Shown in pieces: positions 21,102-32,668 of a DNA stretch of 64,000 nucleotides. The translations under genes and the position numbers were made by a program. This DNA is from Lindgomyces ingoldianus (Eukaryota; Ascomycota; Dothideomycetes; Pleosporales; Lindgomycetaceae), in NCBI RefSeq assembly GCF_010093535.1, contig NW_022985204.1, positions 460,269 to 524,268 of the forward strand, read 5' to 3'. The stretch's first letter is position 1, and each line of letters starts with the position of its first letter. The notes under the pieces are model-generated. The model was not told the origin of the DNA and made no database searches. It worked only from the letters and a program-made list of their open reading frames with translations.

Positions 21102-23996
21102 GTTCTCGGCTCACTACTCGGGGCGTGAATAATGAAAGTAAATTTAACACCGGTATGGTACAAGCAGGTAGAGGAAGAACAACATAAAGATTGCGATCAG
21201 AAAGCAAATCAGATTTAGCCAATTTACCTCGAGCGTACCGCCAGCTATATACCCAGGCGTTTCAAGCTAGATGCCACAAGAGGGGCGAAGTTTCAGGCGC
21301 ATAGCTGTGCCGCAATAGACCTCGGGTTCTCAGGCCAGTGTTGCTACTGCGCGACATCTTCCCGCTCGTTCAAGCAAGGCGGTCTCGATCCCTCAAATTT
21401 CAGCTATTGTATTCATGCCATGCTTGAAGACCGTTCAGAAGTTTCCTATTAAGTGATTCGTAAACTTCAACATGGGAAATAGAATAACTTTACCAATCCA
21501 AATCACATTTGGTTGCTTGTATCGCTGTCCCGTATTCTAGAGATACTAGCGGTTGTGATTCCGGCCTGTAGGTGCTCTCGCGGCGTGTCCAAAGGGTGCC
21601 CCAGCCAATAATTGGCTTGTTAAGCGCCCTCTCCAAGAGTCTTTTTTGGAGAGTGCTCCGTACTTCGCCCCTAGTGGAAGCACTACGCGCCGAAGGGGAA
21701 CATAATACCAAACACTTTGCAAGTTGAAATCGGAAAGGCTTTCGCTGTCAATTCCATCTTCTTAATTCCGTTCTTGTCCCCGTAAGTGATTATGTCGCGG
21801 GCGGTCCTTGCCTCTTTTGCTTGTTTGAAATGGCGTTTGAAGTCGTGCTCGCTGTTCAACCGTACCAGGGCGGATCGCTTGATTCTTGTCCTCTGAAAAA
21901 TCCGGGTTCTCGACTGGGCGGTATGTCTTTGTCAATCATACTCTAACCATGGGCTTTTATCATTCCGAAACGATTCATAACCTTGCTGTGAGCCCGGAAG
22001 TCAATGCAGATCATTCATATGGTTGTCTTGTGCTTTGTTGTATCCTTTCATTTCTTTGGTCCGCCTCCTGAATGGGAGCCGGTTCGCCGCCGCACTTCTT
22101 CTTGAAGAATCGGACCTAGAAACCAGACATATGGGCCCACAGTTGTACGTCAGTCTTCGAATGGCCAAAGAGCCCGATAGACGGTAGGCTCACGTCATTG
22201 TCTATGCTAGAGAGTCGGCTCGGAGACTGGTAAACTCGTCTAGGAAAGTACTCCCTAGCGTGAGGCTCAACGTCGCCGAGGGTATGCTTTTCATGTAGCA
22301 GCATGGGGAGGAACCGATGGAGGTGTTTTCCTTGCTCTATGCCTTAGTTGGATCCCGAGTGCTCGCTCATCAGCAGCATCTTTCCTCAGCTGGTTTAGCC
22401 TGAGGCAAACAGCATCCGGGGGCCCCATTCTATGCTGATATGACGACCGGCTCGACATCCTCATCTTAAGCTATTTAGTTTGTTTCTCTAGACGAAAACA
22501 CCGTGACATGGCTGAAGGCCTTATCACCGACTCTACGGCCAAGCTGTTTTCATGTGTTTATTCGTGGATAGATGTTAGCGGTTGAAGAAGGAACTAAATA
22601 GCCAAGAGATGAGATATATGCCTAGGCTGGTGCAGGAGCTAGAGACTGTTCCTTGATCGGCGCAGCAGGCTCCGTTTTCCCCTTGGTGTTCTCCTTCAGT
22701 GCTGCGGTCTCCGGGGCCAGCTCATCCTCAGCACCCTTCGATGCCCATAACATCAGGTAGTTACGGGGTGGATTTACGGCTCCGCTCTTGGTTTCAATGT
22801 ATATATCAGATGTTGGCCATTGACAGCACTCTTGGCGGCATAGGACCCAAGTTCTAAGTGACGTAAACAAACCAATCTTGAAGCAGAGGTCTCGTTCGGC
22901 CAAAGATCCATTTCCGAAGGAAGCCAATTCGTGAGAATGGGTTCAAGAAGGGCGGAATTCTCCTTCCAAGACGCTCCAACTTGCGCGGAATGGGGCCCGG
23001 AGCAGCGGGGGCCGATTCTGTCCGACCCAGGCTTGCATTCCAATCGGGCAGTTCTCTATTTCTCTAAAGTTAGCTCCTACTCTAACTCCTCGATGATGCG
23101 TGATCCCAGACTCGGTAGCTTGGACTAGAGATGAGCCGGCCCATTTATTCTCTTTGGCCTACTCTTGCCATTTGTGTACTTTGCCACCTAGTATTCGATT
23201 AGTTAGCCCAGCTCCTGTCTCTAATCCCCAGGCGTCATCGTCTTTCATCTCAGAGTTGTTGGACCTCTTTAAGAGCTTTTTGGCAGTCGGAAAGGCAACC
23301 GGTCGCGTCAGGAAACGGAGAGTCGGCAAGGGGGTTAACACGGGACATATTGGGTCTATATAGCTAATTTATGGAAGGCAACCACTCTCCAGATGGAAGG
23401 CCACGAAAGCGAAAGGGGTGAAGCGTTGCAATCGCACCCATATTTCTAGTGCTGGCCCACCCGCAGCACCCCACTAGTGGGCGGAAGAGCGTGCTGGTGC
23501 TGTTATTTCGCGGCCGGAATGTGCTCGACGCCGCTGACCGCTGGGAAAATCCAGGGCTTACAGTCGTATCAACTGACCCAGGAACAAACTTCAGAGCCTG
23601 CTGTTCAAGCTGCAGGTCGTGATAGGGTAGACAGAAAATGGGCCCTGGCTGTTAGTGGGATAGCCTGTACGTCGAGCTTCTGAGCGACAAGCTGGCTGGG
23701 CAGGTGGCTGGCGTCGCCCACCAGAACGGTCGTTCAGTGGTTGCATAGCCGATTCAGCTGTGAACTCCAACGTCGCTCCAGCGCCACCTCTACGACGTGT
23801 GCATTCAGAATAGAAGCAATGTCTAATTTGACAGATTACATATACTAGTTGTTAGGTGGCGCTCGCAGATGAGTGTGTTAGGTTTTAAAACTCGCACAAC
23901 CGCTCCGATTTTTGCAACTCTCCTCTTGGTTCCCATTCCGAGTAGTTAACGTCCTTTAGGCAACTCCATTTTTCTCTTATCAAAATCGATATACCA
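21102..23996. other. Gene-free region of normal composition
   Basis: About 2.9 kb with only short open frames on both strands. Several near-open stretches (21490-21711, 22116-22304, 22622-22927 on the minus strand) have coding-like composition but no family I recognise. They may be decayed genes. The first 150 bases are the presumed promoter of the GHKL ATPase gene. Confidence 0.4.
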
Positions 23997-24874
23997 ATGG
24001 CCAAGAAGGACAGGAAGAAATTAGCCGACCTATTGCTTTGGGGACTCATACAATTAGTAACGCTACCCTACCACCGCTTTTTTACGTATAACACTCTCAA
24101 GCCCGCGTTAGAGATTCAAGAGTATGCAACAAGGGGCGTGGAGCGCAACTCACTAGACCGGAAAAAACTGCACTCCTTATTATGCGGCTGGCGAACTCGA
24201 AAGAGAGATGAACTCGCCTTTGTTTCCGTGGGTGTATGACAATCACATAGAAGTCCTAGGGTGAACACTCGGAAAACTGACGGATTTGGTAGGGCGTCAC
24301 TATTACTGCAATTGTCACTGCCTCCTTTTCGTGGCCTGTTATTCAGGATTCATACTGGCTTGCGTCCGGCGTCTGGTATGCTTCCCTCATGACATCTGTC
24401 TGTGGGATCCTCATATCAGCGCAGCAAGTGTCGCTGCTTACGCTCGTCGGTGATCTCCCGGTGGATCCGCTAGCCGCATCTTCAAAGACAATCCAACGCC
24501 ATCTTAACCAAATCCTTATAGATTGCCAGCCCCCAATCCGCGACTCCGATGAAGCTGCGCATGAATATTCTCAGCAATGGGTTCTCAGCTGGAAGCAGAT
24601 CTTCACATGGCAGTGTCCTATGATGTTCTTTGGGTACTCAACTCTATTATATTTCGTTGGGCTGACAGTTATTGTGTGCACGCCCTTGATCGAAGAAAGG
24701 AAGGGCCCCACCATTAACGTAGGATTTCCTTTCAGATTTAGTTGCCGGCAGCTAACCAAACAATACTTAGGTCGCGATTACCTACCTCGTGGCTTCCGGG
24801 ATATCCTGGGGTTTATTCGCGTACTGTTCTCTCGGTGGCTACCGTGCTATAACACTCGACGGAGATCCAGATGA
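23997..24874 (+). CDS. Fungal membrane protein of unknown function
   Basis: Exon 1 (23997-24233) and exon 2 (24293-24874) are joined by a 59-nt intron (donor GTATGA, branch CTGAC, acceptor GGTAG) in phase 0, giving 272 residues. The start context ACCAATGG is good. The N-terminus is basic and charged. After the splice site comes VTASFSWPVIQDSYWLASGV, then a helix with ISAQQVSLL, and later a clear membrane segment (MFFGYSTLLYFVGLTVIV). The SFSWP motif, a Gln-rich helix after it and a late hydrophobic helix recur in many uncharacterised Pezizomycotina proteins, as far as I recall. The C-terminus is short and basic. Two to three membrane segments are likely; no enzymatic motif is visible. Confidence 0.62.
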
Positions 24875-25533
24875 TACTGAAATCGCTTGAGGGGGCGAGG
24901 CTGGGAGGCTAAAAGACATAGCAGCGAACAGGTATGAAATGAAATAAGGATAACGTAAAGAATGTCAGCGAAAGGGGCTCTACAATAGGCTGCCCAATCA
25001 ACCTTAGACATAGTGCCTATTAATACTCTATAAATTATATAGCTCCTTAGACTTGTTGTATAACTTGTACCTATGTAAGATTATAGTTACAAGCCTAGAT
25101 ATCGCTTCCAACATCTATTTAGCCTAATTTAACTATCTAATTACCAGCACTTATTTAAAGACTCCTTCTCTATTCTAGTCACCTGTGGAATATTATTAAG
25201 ACTATTGTTGCTATGTTCTCTAAGGTCTTAATTATACTTAAAGGGTTATTCTAAGAGATTAATCAGACTAGAGGTTCTAGATTTATGTAGCTAAATAATT
25301 AACAAATAGTAGAGATGTTAAGGCTTCTATAGACGAGACTAACTCTATTATCTACAATTATAACAGAATAGCCCTATAGGGACCTATAAGGAGGCTAGAT
25401 TAAGAATTTAGATAGCGTCTAGCATCTAAAGGAAAACACTCTATCTTACCTCTAACTATTAACTATATAAGCTAAATCCTTGCTAATTTAACTTATCCAT
25501 TCCTATTAGCTTCTATTTAATGCATATAGCTAT
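24875..25533. other. AT-rich block, no gene
   Basis: From about 25000 the sequence is TA-rich with stops in all frames. Nothing recognisable besides the LTR that follows. Confidence 0.5.
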
Positions 25534-25711
25534 TGTAAGAGGTATCGAGCAGGAAGCACGAGGCACAGAGAGGGAATGCAGGATAGGGGGTGTGTAGCAG
25601 AGCTACAAGAGAGAGAGTAAACCTTAGGGTCAGAGGCAGAGGTACGGAGGCCGAGGAGCCTATATATCCCGTGCCAAGCCTAGGGTACTCAGCTGTAACA
25701 TAACCGTGAAA
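25534..25711 (+). mobile_element. Solo LTR (178 bp) with 5-bp target duplication GCTAT
   Basis: It begins TGTAAGAGGTATCGAGCAGG and ends CCGTGAAA (final CA probably mutated). It is flanked by GCTAT at 25529-25533 and 25712-25716. It is the longer relative of 4887-5033, with about 30 extra bases in its first half. Confidence 0.82.
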
Positions 25712-26944
25712 GCTATGCTAATAGTATTATAGATTTAAATGCCTATTATATTTTAAATTCGTACCCTTTAGGTTAGTTAGATGTTTAAAACTAGCTCTAG
25801 AAGTTAACTAGTATAGGTTAGAGTTTATATCTGTAACAGGCGCTCGGATCCATAGGATCAGCGGCACGACTATATGCACTAAGCGGGAGCTAAAAGGCAT
25901 GCACAAGTTAATCAGCGAGGGTTCAGCTTGCACAGTCAATATCGATGCGAGATAGGATATCCCCTAGATGCCAGCTCTCATCTAGATCTTCGATCTAGTC
26001 CGCTTGCAGTCCTAATAGGTCCAACCCGTCACAACAGCACTACAAGTATACAGTATCCTTATGCAAGATGCTAGAAACTGCCTCTTAATACTACAAGAAA
26101 GCCATATTTAGAATCTTGCATATAAATTCTACGTAGTTGCGGTGCTACAAGTAGTTGATTCTGTGGCTCGAGTGATGCGAGTGAGTTTTGTCTCCTCATA
26201 ATAGTCCCCCGTACACGAGGGCTCCGCACAGCTACAGGCTAAGCTTTTTATCAATCTAAGTAAATTACATAGTGCTAGTTACGTAAGACGTGCACAATTG
26301 TATCGCACTAGTCTAGATTAACGATTACCTTCGTTAAAGGTACTAACTCGCGTAGCGAACTTGCGTGAATCTTTCTGCGACAGCAGCCACTACGCTAATA
26401 GTGGCTTTTAAACACTGCAGGGAAGTTTGAAGACTTAGGTAGAACTATTCTGTTAATTTTAGTAGCAGCAAGAGCGTAATGATAGTGCTATAGCAGGAGA
26501 AGTCTATTTCGCGGCAAAACGGGGCTCTCTACAAATTAGGCACAGCGACAGCAACGTAAGAGTAAGGTTTAGGTGCAAAAGTGCCTGCATGTTTAGGATT
26601 ACTTATAGCGCATGCCTAATGTAAAAAATATAGTAGGTGTTAAGGAATATGCAGAGTTTAAGGGGTGAGAAGTTCAACTTATAATTTTTCTCACCACGGG
26701 GGATTTCTCGCTTCACAGGGATGGATGTTAGTAAGTACCGTGAGATTGTTGAAGTGGCAGGTGTACCTAGTAGGGTGAGGTATGTAGGATTGGATTAAAG
26801 AGGTAGCATCAGTTGAAGATGTTTACACGAACTGATGCAGGAGATAGTGGGTAGTGTAGGGTATATAGCCAGAGCTGCGCTCCTCATCTAATAAAATAAC
26901 TTTACACTTAACTTCTATCAGAAATAGCCCGGAAAATGGCCAAC
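25712..26944. other. Mixed AT-rich and normal sequence, no gene
   Basis: AT-rich to about 25830, then intermediate composition with no usable frame. A unit starting TGTAACAGGCG at 25832 and ending near GTCACA at 26033 has LTR-like ends but no target duplication. The last 200 bases are the 3' flank of the Mug113-like gene. Confidence 0.4.
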
Positions 26945-29410
26945 TTATGTCTGTGCAATAACCTGAACGACCGGCGTAACTTCACTTTCCAGCACTTCTA
27001 GGCCATTGGTTTTCCCGATTGAAGTGTCGGGGCAAAATGCCTCAACTATCTTCAACGCCGCCTCCTTCAAAGACCCCGGTGGTTCAGTTTCTACGAGCGT
27101 TTCTTCGTTATCCCATTCATCGTCTCCAATGCTTGGTTCGATCTCAGTTACTGCGCTTTCATCGGCATCTTCTACCTTGATCACACTTTCATGTATCGGT
27201 CTGTCGCCGGGCTCACTCACAGCCTCCACTTGTCCATCGCCTTCTGACTCTCCAGATGCAAGGGGAGGTGGAACCAGTGGGGAAGAGGTCGATTGGATTT
27301 TCTCTGGCGACACCCCCTTATCTGCTAGTGCTGTTTCTGCTGCAGCATCTTTCTGAAGCGGCTTGGTCTTGGACAACAGCCCCGTTCCAAATAATGAATC
27401 CGGCGTAGGGGTTGCCGAAGACTCCCATGACGGCTCGAACTTAAACTGCGGCACACCGGTTGTGCAAGTAAAGTCTCCTTTAGGTTGAGCTTCTGTCTTT
27501 GGTATTGGCTCGAAATTGAATGGGGATTTGGATGTGAAAGAGAATTGCTTAGGCCAATCCTCGGTTCTAAGGAATTCTTTTGTTTTCGGCGACCGCTTGG
27601 TTTTGAGGGGTGATTCGGTCGTGAAAGTGAACTCTGACCTGGGTAGCATCTCAGTTTTAGAGACACCTTTAGTCATTCCCTCAGGCGATGACTTGGCTGT
27701 GGCAGGGAGCACTGTTCTTGGCGGTGAGTCGAATCTGAAGAGGTCCTCAAATTTCGGAAGAGGTTGCCCATGTGACGATCTGGTTGTGAAAGAGAACTCT
27801 GGTTTTGCCAGCGGCTCGAATTTGACCGGATCTATCTTGGGTTGCTCTTTCAGCCTAGGAGAAGAAATTGATGTCAATGGGACTGGTGCAGGCAATGCTT
27901 CGCTTTTGTACAGTTGCGAGTCCTTCGCGGATGTCAGCAGCTCAGTCCACAGCTCAGTCCGCAGCGAATCAAGTCGCGCTACTGCTCCCTTAGTGTCTTC
28001 TATATTTTCCAGCTTCGGCGCACTCGAAGCACCTTCTTCCTGCTCCTCAATCTTCGGCTCAGGCTCTGGTTCTGCAGACTCTTCCACGAGTGTCGTGTCT
28101 TCGACAAGAGACATCTCATAGTGCGCCAACAACTGTGTAGCAGTAACGGTCTCTCCACTTTTAGCAGTCTTCTTCACAAAATCTTTCCACTCGATTTTCA
28201 AACATCCGTTCGCATCATATGGCTTAGCAACTTTCGCGAATTTCGCCCAATCGCTTAGAACCTGCTTTGCTCTCTCCTTGCTGACCTCGAACCACTCCCG
28301 ATGGCTCTTACGACACCACTCGGCCTTACACATGCGCTCCCGGCGCCATTCCTTGATCAGCTCGTAGTGCGTGAGGGTCTCTACTCGCTGCGCGTGTGGG
28401 ACGCCGTCCACCTGGAACAGCAGATTCGGCGTGTATCCGCACTCGGACCAAGATTCGAGACGCCTCGAGACGGAGGATGCGGTCCAGCCAATCTTTACGT
28501 GTCCGGGAGAAGACGTGCGGTCGAATATGTAAAGCGAGCCGGTCTCGAAGTCTCGGTCTATCAGGTTATCCTGGATTTTGGATGAGACGGAGTCGGTGGG
28601 ACCTGGTTCTGAAATGTGGGCACGGAACTCAGATAGCGGAGGTCGGGGGGATGTCCTAGATCGAACTGAGGAAGCATTTGTGGAGGTTTTAGCATCACGA
28701 TGGCGGAGATTGTATCGTGGTTGGATTTCAGGGGGTATAGGTGCTATTTCAAGACTGGTGATTGAAGATCTAGAGGGCGAAACTAGGGAGTTCAACGCGC
28801 TCGAGACGGGTATGGGAGGTGTTGTATTGACTTCATTGGGTGTTGGGGTATTGTACCGGTAGCGGAGCGGGCTGGCCGTAAGCGTGGGGGAAGCCGTTGG
28901 CGTAGTATAAGCTGGAGGTGAAGTGGAGACTGGAGGAGTGGGGTAAGCTGTGGGCGTGGTGTTGGCTGTAGGGGCCGTGTAGGCTTGTATAGCACGACTG
29001 GGAGTTGATATAGTTGAGACCGTGGCAGCACCTCGGAGGGCAGTGTTTGCTCCCAGAGAAGCGGGAGAGACTGCGCGTCTGGATTGCTCGGTAGCGTGTA
29101 TCGTAATCTCATCCAACCACCTCTCAGCTAACGGTGTCAAAAGCCCAAGGTCTTCTATGCGATCTCGATGATAAGCGAATCTACAGCAAACAGATAGGAT
29201 GTATTCTTCGATTAGCTGTGTATCGACGGCCTCAGCTGGGAGATCATTGATGATTTTGTGAAGTTCGATCGCGCGCCTATTGTCCTGCCTCTCACAAGAA
29301 GCCCTACACCTAGCCTTCCTCGATGGAGCGTAACATATGCAATTTTTATTTCTAGAAGGATTATGAGCACGGAATGGGACAAACCAGGACACATCTTGGT
29401 TGAGAGCCAT
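26945..29410 (-). CDS. Mug113/T5orf172 (GIY-YIG-like) domain protein with long disordered tail
   Basis: Single exon, 821 residues. The N-terminal 100 residues contain a Cys/His-bearing segment (CICYAPSRKARCRASC) and an alpha-helical stretch. Residues about 130-220 are a Thr/Pro/Ala-rich low-complexity linker. The T5orf172/Mug113 domain lies at about 285-405: GSLYIFDR...HVKIGWT matches the two beta strands of the GIY-YIG fold. CRKSHREWFEV and a helical end follow. The rest is disordered and acidic, with a degenerate repeat of the kind [DEQ]F[ST][FC]T(T/S)xSP about five times between about 545 and 690. Fission yeast Mug113 is meiotically upregulated, and phage relatives include nuclease-like proteins. 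Whether this one cuts DNA is unknown; the second strand is KIGWT rather than a clear GIY triad. Confidence 0.82.
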   Translation of the reverse strand: MALNQDVSWFVPFRAHNPSRNKNCICYAPSRKARCRASCERQDNRRAIELHKIINDLPAEAVDTQLIEEYILSVCCRFAYHRDRIEDLGLLTPLAERWLDEITIHATEQSRRAVSPASLGANTALRGAATVSTISTPSRAIQAYTAPTANTTPTAYPTPPVSTSPPAYTTPTASPTLTASPLRYRYNTPTPNEVNTTPPIPVSSALNSLVSPSRSSITSLEIAPIPPEIQPRYNLRHRDAKTSTNASSVRSRTSPRPPLSEFRAHISEPGPTDSVSSKIQDNLIDRDFETGSLYIFDRTSSPGHVKIGWTASSVSRRLESWSECGYTPNLLFQVDGVPHAQRVETLTHYELIKEWRRERMCKAEWCRKSHREWFEVSKERAKQVLSDWAKFAKVAKPYDANGCLKIEWKDFVKKTAKSGETVTATQLLAHYEMSLVEDTTLVEESAEPEPEPKIEEQEEGASSAPKLENIEDTKGAVARLDSLRTELWTELLTSAKDSQLYKSEALPAPVPLTSISSPRLKEQPKIDPVKFEPLAKPEFSFTTRSSHGQPLPKFEDLFRFDSPPRTVLPATAKSSPEGMTKGVSKTEMLPRSEFTFTTESPLKTKRSPKTKEFLRTEDWPKQFSFTSKSPFNFEPIPKTEAQPKGDFTCTTGVPQFKFEPSWESSATPTPDSLFGTGLLSKTKPLQKDAAAETALADKGVSPEKIQSTSSPLVPPPLASGESEGDGQVEAVSEPGDRPIHESVIKVEDADESAVTEIEPSIGDDEWDNEETLVETEPPGSLKEAALKIVEAFCPDTSIGKTNGLEVLESEVTPVVQVIAQT

Positions 29411-31735
29411 CGCTGGGGTGGCGTGAGGAAGAGACGAAGTGTTTGCTGGTTACCGTTCTGGCCTATCCGACGGTAGACGCGGATTAATGTGTTCTAGAGG
29501 ATGACAAGTGGCCTTGGAGCGTTCTTCTGGTCAGGGCCTGCAAAAGATGCCAAAAGGACGAGGTGAGCTGCTGTGAGGTTCGTGAACTACCACGCGGCCC
29601 TCTTAATAGCGCGTCGTGAAGTGCATGTGGGTGGGATACGAGACCACTCTGCTCCGCCACAGAGGCGCAGTCTTACTGTCCATGATGCTTCTGGCAAATC
29701 ACATTGGTTAGCGGGACGGCCCGCACCTTTTGTTTTTTGGCGCTGAAGCTGTTGGCGTCTTTTACGACGCGATCCGCCTTGCCTTGTCGCGTGGTTGTAG
29801 GCAACCCCACTGGATCGTTCAGACCCAACCATGACAGTGGTTGCCTGTGACGCGGCACTTTTCCCGCGCAGCTGCGCCAGACTGGGCATCCATCGCCGGT
29901 GTGCTCATGCAGGGGTTACTCGAAGACCACAAGGCTTCGGCCGCGATAGTTCGTTAGCAAGCAGGCTCTGGGGCTGCATCTCCGGGGCTAGACTGTGCAG
30001 ACCCCGTCGTTCTTTGACGGAAGAAGCCCTCGGGCAGCACCTGCAAGACTTGCCCGTGCTCGCTATCTTGAAAGAGCTGCAATCGATAATTCTGAACTGA
30101 CAAAGCCTTGGACCAGCAGTTGCGAGACTTGCCCGTGCATGATCAGTATTTTCTTTGGCAGAGCACGATCCTTCTCTTCATTGTGCTAGTTTGGTCGGTA
30201 GACGTCGCTAGCTCAGAATTGTGCTGGGTGGCGTTGGAGCAATGTTTGGGCGCAATGCGAGCTTGCTTGGCGGTGTAAGATCAAAGTTCACAGAAAGGGG
30301 GGAGAGCTCAATAAAGTTGTCACATGGTGTGGAGGAGCGGCAGCCTTGCGCAAAAGGAAGACGCGGCAGCCTTGAACCAGCGGCCGCAGTCAGACGTGCG
30401 AACAGGGGGTCAATGTGTTGTATCGCGTGCTGTGGGCCGTTGATGGTCCGTTGCACGGTCAGCTGTTCTCTCCGGACTTCATTTCTGCACAACTAGCAGC
30501 CACAAGCTTGTCAGCCACATCAGATTGTACTAATTCGTTTCCGCTGCCAAGGAATATTCGTCCCCCCCACCAAAATTACTATCCGTGCGCAGGTCCGACC
30601 TTTGCAGCAAAAGTAAAAGCAGAATCAGCATGGCAGCCCCGATTCTGAGGGCGATACACATGAATACGAATACCTGATGCCGCAACCAATGGGCACAGCG
30701 CCTTGGTACAATGCGGATTTGGCCTTTTGCTGCAACCTACAGCAATGGGTATCGTGAATGTTCAATGCCTAATTGCTGGTCTAGTGATCTGTTCCTCACC
30801 CCAGGACCGGAGTCTAGCACAAAGAAACTTGACTTCAAGTTAGACCGAATGATGGGGATCGATGGGGGGCAGAAGGGGCGCGACTCAAAGTACCAATCCA
30901 GATAAGAGTGCATTCGGCTTCTACATCATGTCAGGTAAGCATGCTCGATATACAGCTCGAAATCAGCCCTCACAACTTTTCAGGGCCAGAAGACGAGGTA
31001 TCCTACTCTACAAATGCAATAATACGATTGGAGAGACGGAACGGAGGTTCTTGAAGGCCTCAGCACCATGATCATAGATCTGTAGAGCTCATCAGAGAGT
31101 CAACTATAGAAAAGGAGCGTTTGCTGAAGTCGTGGCATTAGCAAGGCCGCAGTCATAGTTTCGATATTGTTAGAGGCCAAATTGTGCCTTGCGGGCAGGT
31201 AGCAGGCAAGGATAAAGAAGCTCATCTGACTCGGACGCTCGAGAAAAGATGAAGTTGGCGCCTGCGCTTAATGCCGGATCGTGATTGGGCCAACATTACC
31301 ACGGAACGGTGAGAACGAGCAAGCTACACGGAATGGGACTAGTGCGGAATACCTGAGGCACAGGAATGTGTGGTTGGCGGAAATAAAATGCTCCACTTCT
31401 CGTTCTAACTGCTCCGGATACCAGCAGTTCAACTCTGCTTCCCACCGCTTCATTTAGCGCAGCCCAACAGCATTGCAAGGTTTACGCAAGAGACTTCGAA
31501 AACTAAAACGAAAAGAGCTAGCTCCCGATATGAGTGCCCCTCCGGACCCACATTCCAAGCATCTACCATAACGATCCCCAAGAAACCTCCTCCCTATCCT
31601 CACAGGCTCCGGCGCTAGCTACCATACAAACAAAAGTCCTACGGGGTCTTTCTTCTCGGCAAGAACGAACCTCCTGACGACTCGAAAGACTGCATAGACG
31701 TGGATATCGTGGCTATACATGGCTCGAATGACTTA
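29411..31735. other. Gene-free region of normal composition
   Basis: About 2.3 kb of GC-balanced sequence with many overlapping short frames but no family resemblance or plausible intron chain. The first part is the presumed promoter of the Mug113-like gene. CAAGACTTGCCCGTGC and GAGACTTGCCCGTGCA near 30040 and 30125 look like a small local duplication. Confidence 0.4.
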
Positions 31736-31990
31736 TATCGCACGTGACATTAGTTCACGTGACCCTTCGTCAGGGTGAACGGCTCTTGGCTCACTCTTGT
31801 TTCCTATTTAGGACTAAAGCCTACATCGTTAGGACTACTACTATATAGTCGCCTCGGAGCTCGCTCAAGCTCCTTAGTCTCTGCATCTCAGCTTAATCGA
31901 CCCAGCTTAGCTCTCACCACCTTAATTGACTGCGTACACCTCTATATGCCCTCCTCTATCATCCATCAGTTCCACAACCGGCCCTGCGAA
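31736..31990 (+). repeat. Dispersed repeat, family C
   Basis: It begins TATCGCACGTGACATTAG, continues with TTCACGTGACCC and runs through TATATAGTCGCC, GAGCTCGCTC and TATATGCCCTCC to CCTGCGAA. Same order as the copies at 6640, 14052 (inverted) and 15222. Confidence 0.68.
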
Positions 31991-32668
31991 GAATATGTCA
32001 AGAGGTATTGTTGACTGGAGGGAATGAGGAGGGAGAGGGGTGGATGGATGAACAGTCGGATGGTACAAGGGGAGTGAGGGAGGTGAGAGCTATGAGGAAT
32101 GAGAGGGAACTGCATCGTGGTGAGATGTTGAAAATGACACTAGATGTGCAGAGGAGATGTGATGTTCCTTCTTGGTCTGGTGGGCAGCACAAAGAGTTTT
32201 CCCATGTATGATTTGGGTATTCTAATGTTGTTTAGTCGTTGCTATATTCATGCACCTCATGTCCTTGTGCTTAGATAGTGTCCACAGGTGGATACACACA
32301 ACATTAGGCAGTTATTTCCCCTAATTAGTTGACATGCTAAGTTAGCGTTCATAGCCTGCACAGTGACAGCTCTAGGTAGACTCATTCATGTAGAAGCCCC
32401 GAGATGAGGTTAGCAATTTCATACTGTTCATCTATCTCCTTTAGGCTATGCTATATTGCCCCATGACATCAAATTTCTCGAGAGGGTAGGAGTATTTCCT
32501 AATTAAGCGTTTTGTTAGAGTACCGACACTTGAAGTCTCCAAAATATCGCAGAGGGAGTTTCAAGATGTGAACAAAGACATCAAAATGATCCTTCTAAAC
32601 CTTCGCTTTATCACCGAGCCGCCGCCACGAGGCCAAAACATCCTTACACAACTCCGTCATTGACGTAT
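31991..32668. other. Intergenic, no gene seen
   Basis: Purine-rich on the plus strand at first, then ordinary composition with no frame of interest. Confidence 0.45.

Noticed and set aside
25832..26033. Possible LTR from TGTAACAGGCG to GTCACA
   Set aside because: The ends are suggestive but no target duplication and no second copy were found.
27006..28121. Long plus-strand frames of 116 and 201 codons
   Set aside because: They lie within the Mug113-like gene on the other strand and only mirror its low-complexity composition.
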